A stretch of 64,000 bases of DNA, from the NCBI RefSeq assembly GCF_900100495.1, contig NZ_FNCT01000004.1, positions 124,001 through 188,000 on the forward strand. Reading direction: 5' to 3'. The stretch comes from Pseudomonas benzenivorans. Its GTDB lineage: Bacteria; Pseudomonadota; Gammaproteobacteria; Pseudomonadales; Pseudomonadaceae. Under the pieces are notes generated by a model. It made no database searches and was not told where the DNA came from. It saw only the letters and a list, made by a program, of their open reading frames with translations. The stretch's first letter is position 1. Each line of letters begins with the position of its first letter. A program made the translations under genes and the position numbers. Below are positions 59,098 through 64,000 of this stretch, one piece after another.

Positions 59098-60564
59098 TCA
59101 GCCCAACCGCTGGCCGTGGCGCGCCATGATGTGGCGGACCACGCTGTAGTCCTGCAGCGAATCGCTGGACAGGTCCTTGCCATAGCCGGAGCGCTTGAGA
59201 CCGCCATGCGGCATCTCGCTGACCAGCATGAAGTGGCTGTTGATCCAGGTGCAGCCGTACTGCAGGCGGGCGGCGACCTGCAGCGCCTGGTCCAGGTCCC
59301 GGGTCCACACCGAGGAGGCCAGGCCGTATTCGGAGTCGTTGGCCCAGTCCACCGCCTGCTCCAGCTCATCGAAGCGGGTGACGCTGACCACCGGGCCGAA
59401 CACCTCGCGCTGGACGATTTCGTCGCCCTGCCTGCAACCGGCGAGCAGGGTCGGCTGGTAATAGAAGCCGGGGCCGGAATGCACGGCGGCGCCGGTGATG
59501 CGTTCGATATGCGGCTGGCCGAGGGCGCGCTCGACGAAGCTGGCCACGCGGTCGCGCTGGCGGGCGCTGATCAGCGGGCCGATCTCGTTGTCCGCGTCCG
59601 TCTTGCGGGCAAAACGCAGGCTGCTCACGGCATCACCCAACTCCGCGACTAAACGGTCATGGATACCTGTTTGAGCATAGATGCGGCAGGCCGCCGTGCA
59701 ATCCTGCCCGGCGTTGTAGTAGCCATAGGTGCGCACGCCTTCGACCACCGCCTGCAGGTCGGCATCGTTGCAGACGATCACCGGCGCCTTGCCGCCGAGT
59801 TCCAGGTGGGTGCGCTTGAGGGTCTTGGCCGCGGCCTGGAGGATCTTCTGCCCGGTGACGATATCGCCGGTCAGCGACACCATGCGCACCTTCGGGTGGC
59901 CGACCAGCTGGCTGCCGACGCTTTCGCCGCCACCGCAGAGGATGTTGATCACCCCGCGCGGCAGCAGCTCGGCGAGCACCGGGGCGAGGGCGAGGATCGA
60001 CAGCGGCGTGTGCTCGGAGGGCTTGAACACCAGGGTGTTGCCGGCGGCCAGGGCTGGGGCGATCTTCCAGGCGGCCATCATCAGCGGGTAGTTCCAGGGC
60101 GCTATCGAAGCCACTACCCCAATGGGATCGCGGCGCACCATGCTGGTGTAGCCCGGCAGGTATTCGCCGGACAGCTGGCCGGTCTGGCAGCGCACCGCGC
60201 CGGCGAAGAAGCGGAACACGTCCACCGCGGCGCTGAGGTCGTCTTGCCGGGCCAGGTGCAGCGGCTTGCCACAGTTCAGCGCTTCCAGGCGGGCGAGCCG
60301 ATCGGCGCGCTGTTCGATGGCCTCGGCGATGCCGAGCAGGATCAGCGAGCGCTGTTGCGGGGTGCTGCGTGACCAGCTGGGGAAGGCCTGGTGGGCGGCG
60401 CGGACGGCGGCCTCGAGCTGCTCGCTGGAGGCTTCGGCGATAGGCGCGAGCAGCTCGCCGCTGGCCGGATTGAGGATCGGCTCGCTAACGCCTTCACCGG
60501 CGAGCAGCTGGCCGTCGATCAACAGGTCGCGGCAGAAGGGAATGGAAGTCGCGGCGCCAGCCAT
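59098..60564 (-). CDS. Second gamma-aminobutyraldehyde-type dehydrogenase
   Basis: A 488-residue ALDH clearly paralogous to patD: both share [30 protein letters not shown] and S-E-M-P-H-G-G-L-K, with an N-terminal extension here of about ten residues. Catalytic Cys and Glu (L-E-L-G-G-K-A-P) are intact. It is first in the minus-strand transporter set, after a LysR gene. It may act on a different aminoaldehyde. The ATG at 60564 is chosen because no ribosome site supports starts further upstream. Confidence 0.88.
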   Translation of the reverse strand: MAGAATSIPFCRDLLIDGQLLAGEGVSEPILNPASGELLAPIAEASSEQLEAAVRAAHQAFPSWSRSTPQQRSLILLGIAEAIEQRADRLARLEALNCGKPLHLARQDDLSAAVDVFRFFAGAVRCQTGQLSGEYLPGYTSMVRRDPIGVVASIAPWNYPLMMAAWKIAPALAAGNTLVFKPSEHTPLSILALAPVLAELLPRGVINILCGGGESVGSQLVGHPKVRMVSLTGDIVTGQKILQAAAKTLKRTHLELGGKAPVIVCNDADLQAVVEGVRTYGYYNAGQDCTAACRIYAQTGIHDRLVAELGDAVSSLRFARKTDADNEIGPLISARQRDRVASFVERALGQPHIERITGAAVHSGPGFYYQPTLLAGCRQGDEIVQREVFGPVVSVTRFDELEQAVDWANDSEYGLASSVWTRDLDQALQVAARLQYGCTWINSHFMLVSEMPHGGLKRSGYGKDLSSDSLQDYSVVRHIMARHGQRLG

Positions 60565-60691
60565 CGTGCGTGCCCTGCTTGTTAGGGTGGGCGTCGGATT
60601 GCTCTGGATGAGACTAAAGCCCGACGCGGTCCTGTGATCTGTGCGAAAAGAGACTAGTGGGCGGGCTGGCGACCTACAAATTCTTAATACT

Positions 60692-60704
60692 GAACGCTGC
60701 GTTC
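60692..60704. promoter_or_regulatory. Palindrome between the LysR and dehydrogenase genes
   Basis: GAACGC-t-GCGTTC, a perfect 6+6 palindrome in an AT-rich stretch 128 bases before the dehydrogenase start and immediately after the LysR stop. It could be an operator or the hairpin of a weak stop signal. Confidence 0.35.
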
Positions 60705-60706
60705 GA

Positions 60707-61618
60707 TTAAATAGATGGCCGGCGTCCGCTGGGTTGTTCACGGGCAACGCTGAGGAACGGGTCGACCAGCGCCGGCCGCGCGGTGCCGCGCCGCCAGGCC
60801 AGGCCGACATCCAGGGTCTGGGTCAGGTCGACCAGGGCGCGGGCCTCGATGATGTCGCCTTCCAGCGACCAGGGGCGGTAGGTCATGTCTGGCTGGATCG
60901 ACAGGCCGAGGCCGGCGGCGACCAGGCTGCGCACCGCCTCGGTGGAACCGGTGCGCAGGGTGATATGCGGCTGCAGGCCGGCGCCCGACCAGATGCGCTG
61001 GGCGTTCAGGCCCATCTCATCGACATTCAACTGGATCAGTGGCTCGTTGACGATGTCCGCCAGGCTGATGCTGTCGTGCTCCAGCAAGGGATGCTGCGGC
61101 GGCAACCAGAGGCGCAGCGGCGAGTGGGTCAGCACTTCGGTTTGCAGGGCGTGGCGGTCTTCCAGGTTGGAGAGGATCAGCACGCCGACGTCGATCTCGC
61201 CGGACACCAGCAGGTGTTCGATATACGGGCGCTCGTCTTCCAGCACGCGCATTTCCACGTTGGGGTAGGCGCGCTGGAAGCGGGTGATCAGGTCGGCCAG
61301 GTAGTAGCCGGCGACCAGGCTGGTGACGCCGATGGTCAGGCTGCCGGCGACCTGGTCGGTGCTCTGCTGCAGGCTGCGCTTGGCGTTGTCCACCGTGGCC
61401 AGGATCAGATGCGCCTGGCGCAGGAACTGGTGGCCCTGGTGGGTCAGCGACATGCCCTTGGCGTGGCGGTTGAACAGGCCGACGCCGATCTCCTCCTCCA
61501 GCTGCTGGATCGCCAGGGTCAGGGTCGACTGGGAAATGAACACCGCCTGGGCGGCGGCGGAGATCGAGCCGCTCTCGGCGACGGCTATGAAGTGGCGGAT
61601 CTGGCGCAGGGTCATCAT
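60707..61618 (-). CDS. LysR-family transcriptional regulator
   Basis: A 303-residue LTTR: N-terminal winged helix ([31 protein letters not shown]) and a LysR substrate domain ([16 protein letters not shown]). It reads in the same direction as the dehydrogenase and transporter genes that follow it, and not divergently as LysR regulators often do. Likely regulator of that set, inferred from place only. Starts at 61648 or 61615 are also possible. Confidence 0.88.
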   Translation of the reverse strand: MMTLRQIRHFIAVAESGSISAAAQAVFISQSTLTLAIQQLEEEIGVGLFNRHAKGMSLTHQGHQFLRQAHLILATVDNAKRSLQQSTDQVAGSLTIGVTSLVAGYYLADLITRFQRAYPNVEMRVLEDERPYIEHLLVSGEIDVGVLILSNLEDRHALQTEVLTHSPLRLWLPPQHPLLEHDSISLADIVNEPLIQLNVDEMGLNAQRIWSGAGLQPHITLRTGSTEAVRSLVAAGLGLSIQPDMTYRPWSLEGDIIEARALVDLTQTLDVGLAWRRGTARPALVDPFLSVAREQPSGRRPSI

Positions 61619-61832
61619 CGGCGGGTTACCGCTAGAGAGTCGTAGCATGGAGTAGCTAAGGTTTATTGATAGTAGGGCAGTTTGTTCTTTTTTTTCGATA
61701 GTCGCCGCGAGCAGGCGCCCCCGGAGCGCTGGCAACGCAATATCTGGAAGCATTTCCGCCGGCGCGGCGGGGAGCGCCAGGCTGCTGCGGCTGTCAGAAT
61801 CCTCACCCATCAGCTCGTCAGGAGAGGTTTCG

Positions 61833-62561
61833 ATGAATACCCGCGGCTTACTCGATCAACTACTCAAATCCGGCCAGGACCTGTTGCAGAACAAGACCGG
61901 CCCGGCGTCCAGCAAGGGCGCGGCCGACGGTGGGTTGGGCGGCCTGTTGTCGGGCGGCGCTGGCGGTGGGCTGGGCAGCCTGCTCACTGGCGCTGGCGGT
62001 GGTGCCTTGGCGGCCGGTGCCATGGGCTTGCTGCTGGGCAACAAGAAGGCCCGCAAATTCGGCGGCAAGGCGTTGACCTACGGCGGCCTGGCCGCGCTCG
62101 GGGTGATCGCCTACAAGGCCTATGGCAACTGGCAGGCGCAGCAGGCCCAGGCGCCGCAGGGCGAGCCGCAGACCCTGGATCGCCTGCCGGCGCCGCAGGT
62201 CGAGCAGCACAGCCAGGCCATCCTCAAGGCGCTGGTGGCGGCGGCCAAGGCCGACGGTCATGTCGATGCCCGTGAGCGCCAGTTGATCGAGGGCGAACTG
62301 GTCAAGCTGACCCAGGATGCCGAACTGCGACACTGGCTCGACGCCGAGCTGAACAAACCGCTCGATCCCGCCGAAGTGGCGCGCGCGGCGAGCAGCCCGG
62401 AAATGGCCGCCGAGATGTATATCGCCAGCGTGCTGATGGTCGACGAGGAGCACTTCATGGAGCGCGCCTACCTGGAAGAGCTGGCGCGCCAGCTCAAGCT
62501 CGATCCGGCGTTGAAGAGCGAACTGGAAGTCCAGGTGCGCGCGGAGCTGAATGCCGGCTGA
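61833..62561 (+). CDS. DUF533 / TerB-like membrane protein (YebE-type)
   Basis: A 242-residue protein: an N-terminal Gly/Leu-rich low-complexity stretch (about 30-70, many G-G-L-G-G-L and G-A-G-G-G), a hydrophobic segment near 80-96, and a C-terminal TerB-like all-helical domain (I-L-K-A-L-V-A-A-A-K-A-D-G-H-V-D-A-R-E-R, with the acidic metal-type positions). This matches YebE/DUF533 proteins, envelope-stress-linked in E. coli but of unknown action. AGGAGAG precedes the ATG. Confidence 0.88.
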   Translation: MNTRGLLDQLLKSGQDLLQNKTGPASSKGAADGGLGGLLSGGAGGGLGSLLTGAGGGALAAGAMGLLLGNKKARKFGGKALTYGGLAALGVIAYKAYGNWQAQQAQAPQGEPQTLDRLPAPQVEQHSQAILKALVAAAKADGHVDARERQLIEGELVKLTQDAELRHWLDAELNKPLDPAEVARAASSPEMAAEMYIASVLMVDEEHFMERAYLEELARQLKLDPALKSELEVQVRAELNAG

Positions 62562-62570
62562 TGCCGCTCG

Positions 62571-62621
62571 GTAGCCCGGATGTAATCCGCGGCAGCTATT
62601 CCCGGATTGCATCCGGGCTAC
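62571..62621. repeat. Inverted repeat, GTAGCCCGGATGTAATCCG type
   Basis: gtagcccggatgtaatccg (62571-62589) faces cggattgcatccgggctac (62603-62621). Same family as the pair at 12563-12632. It starts 9 bases after the DUF533 stop. Confidence 0.75.
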
Positions 62622-62726
62622 ATGGGCGTTGTCATTCAGCGCGTCTATCTCAGACCAAAAGATCATGCGGCTGGGCTGTCGCAGCGGCTAGGCTGTTCGT
62701 CGATAACGACAACAGCGAGGTCGCCG

Positions 62727-64000
62727 ATGCAGGATTCCCTGGACAGTTACGACTACTTGATCGTCGGTGCCGGTCCGGCCGGCTGCCTGCTGGCCAACCG
62801 CCTGTCCGCCGATCCTTCGGTGCGCGTGCTGCTGCTGGAGGCGGGCGGGCGCGACAGCTACCCGTGGATCCATATTCCGGTCGGCTACCTGTACTGCATC
62901 GGCAATCCACGCACCGACTGGTGCTACGCCACCGCCGCCGAGCCGGGACTGAACGGCCGGGCGCTGAACTACCCGCGTGGGCGGGTGCTGGGTGGCAGCT
63001 CCTCGATCAACGGGATGATCTACATGCGTGGCCAGGCCCGCGACTACGACGCCTGGGCGGCGGCGGGCAACCCCGGCTGGGCCTGGGACGACGTCCTGCC
63101 GTTGTTCAGGCGTACGGAAAACCATTTCGCCGGCAGCAGCGAATTGCACGGTGGCGACGGCGAGTGGCGGGTCGAGCGCCAGCGCCTGTCCTGGCAGGTG
63201 CTGGAGGCCTTTCGCCAGGCCGCGGCGCAGAGCGGGATCGCCAGCATCGAGGACTTCAACGGCGGCGACAATGAAGGCTGCAGCTACTTCCAGGTCAACC
63301 AGCGTCGCGGCGTGCGCTGGAACGCTGCCAAGGCCTTCCTCCGCGACATTCGCCGGCGCCCCAACCTGCGTGTGCTGACCGGCGCCGAGGTGCAGCGGTT
63401 GATCCTCGCCGAAGGCCGCGCCGCCGCCCTGCAGCTGCGCTGGCAGGGGCGTGAGCGGACGATCCGCGCGCACCGCGAGATCCTCCTGTGCGCCGGCGCG
63501 ATCGGCACTCCGGCGCTGCTGCAGCGTTCCGGCATCGGTCCGCGGCCGCTGCTGCAGCGCCTGGGCATCGGCGTGCAACACGAGCTGCCCGGGGTCGGGG
63601 CCAATCTGCAGGACCACCTGCAACTGCGCCTGGTCTACAAGGTCAGCGGAGTGAGGACGCTCAACCAGATCGCCGCCAGTCCTTGGGGCAAGCTGGGCAT
63701 GGGTCTGGAATACCTGCTCAGGCGCAGCGGGCCGCTGGCCATGGCGCCCAGCCAACTGGGCGCGTTCGCCCGCTCCAGCGCCGAGCAGCCCTCGGCCAAC
63801 CTGCAGTACCACGTGCAGCCGCTGTCGCTGGAGCGCTTCGGCGAGCCCTTGCACGAGTTCCCGGCCTTCACCGCCTCGGTGTGCAACCTGCGTCCGCACA
63901 GCCGCGGCAAGGTGGAGATCCGCTCGCTGGAGCTCGGCGAGCCACCGCTGATCCAGCCCAACTACCTGAGCGATGCGCGCGACCTGCAGGTGGCCGCCGA
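62727..64000 (+). CDS. GMC-family FAD oxidoreductase (choline dehydrogenase-like), cut by window end
   Basis: The first 424 codons of a flavoprotein; the frame stays open to the last base. The FAD-binding motif G-A-G-P-A-G-C-L-L-A-N-R-L and L-E-A-G-G lie at the N-terminus, followed by G-R-V-L-G-G-S-S-S-I-N-G-M, the GMC signature 1. The second signature L-C-A-G-A-I-G-T-P-A-L-L-Q-R-S-G-I-G is at about 255-272. The catalytic His lies beyond the window. Family members oxidise alcohols such as choline; the substrate here is open. Confidence 0.9.
   Translation, partial: MQDSLDSYDYLIVGAGPAGCLLANRLSADPSVRVLLLEAGGRDSYPWIHIPVGYLYCIGNPRTDWCYATAAEPGLNGRALNYPRGRVLGGSSSINGMIYMRGQARDYDAWAAAGNPGWAWDDVLPLFRRTENHFAGSSELHGGDGEWRVERQRLSWQVLEAFRQAAAQSGIASIEDFNGGDNEGCSYFQVNQRRGVRWNAAKAFLRDIRRRPNLRVLTGAEVQRLILAEGRAAALQLRWQGRERTIRAHREILLCAGAIGTPALLQRSGIGPRPLLQRLGIGVQHELPGVGANLQDHLQLRLVYKVSGVRTLNQIAASPWGKLGMGLEYLLRRSGPLAMAPSQLGAFARSSAEQPSANLQYHVQPLSLERFGEPLHEFPAFTASVCNLRPHSRGKVEIRSLELGEPPLIQPNYLSDARDLQVAA

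Overview
The window is a chromosomal segment of a GC-rich gammaproteobacterium, almost certainly a Pseudomonas. Gene content and order (hscA-fdx-iscX-ndk-rlmN-pilF-rodZ-ispG-hisS-yfgM-bamB-der, then leuA, xseA, guaBA, tadA, mltF, purL, ffh, rpsP-rimM-trmD-rplS, xerD-dsbC-hom-thrC, recJ) follow the P. aeruginosa-type core backbone. The intergenic repeats are also of Pseudomonas type. I saw no rRNA, tRNA, CRISPR array, integrase island, prophage or insertion sequence. Both ends are cut inside genes: hscA on the left and a GMC oxidoreductase on the right.

Layout. 1-1018 is the end of the Isc Fe-S operon. 1119-8935 is a dense same-strand run for nucleotide balance, rRNA/tRNA methylation, pilus and cell-shape proteins, isoprenoid synthesis, tRNA charging and outer-membrane assembly. 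9060-12567 holds der and an overlapping aminotransferase/omega-amidase pair. 12682-17710 is mostly minus strand (leuA with a candidate leader ORF, an isochorismatase-like hydrolase, an M23 peptidase, xseA). 18395-20547 is a TonB-dependent receptor behind a Fur box. 20674-31530 carries purine synthesis (guaB, guaA, purL), a Tat-exported multicopper oxidase, tadA and mltF. 31549-36948 is a set of small genes: a tandem CDGSH protein, a NIF3/YqfO-like protein, an L,D-transpeptidase, two Nudix hydrolases, a gamma-carbonic anhydrase, a DUF1289 protein, purT and an SGNH hydrolase. 36917-48439 is core machinery: CorC/HlyC, CcsA-like, ffh, the rpsP operon, xerD, dsbC, hom, thrC. 48522-53099 has a CoA-transferase, a YaeQ protein, recJ and small unknowns. 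53240-61618 is a polyamine-type ABC transporter (ydcSTUV order) with an aminobutyraldehyde dehydrogenase at each end and a LysR regulator. The window closes with a TerB/DUF533 membrane protein and the GMC oxidoreductase.

Items most worth a second look: (1) 31549-31818, a two-domain CDGSH protein whose first domain has Cys where the cluster-ligand His should be; (2) 42911-43591, a protein with a textbook MshEN c-di-GMP motif pair (two 24-residue motifs, 5-residue spacer) followed by a membrane helix and an uncharacterised exported domain; (3) three intergenic elements (5620-5818, 23831-23945, 50659-50803) that share a core but have different termini, each complementary within its own copy, suggesting selection on a long hairpin; (4) the duplicated dehydrogenases around the ydcSTUV-like transporter; (5) a 42-codon ORF before leuA that could be an attenuator peptide. 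All product calls rest on reading the translations and motifs; no database search was possible.
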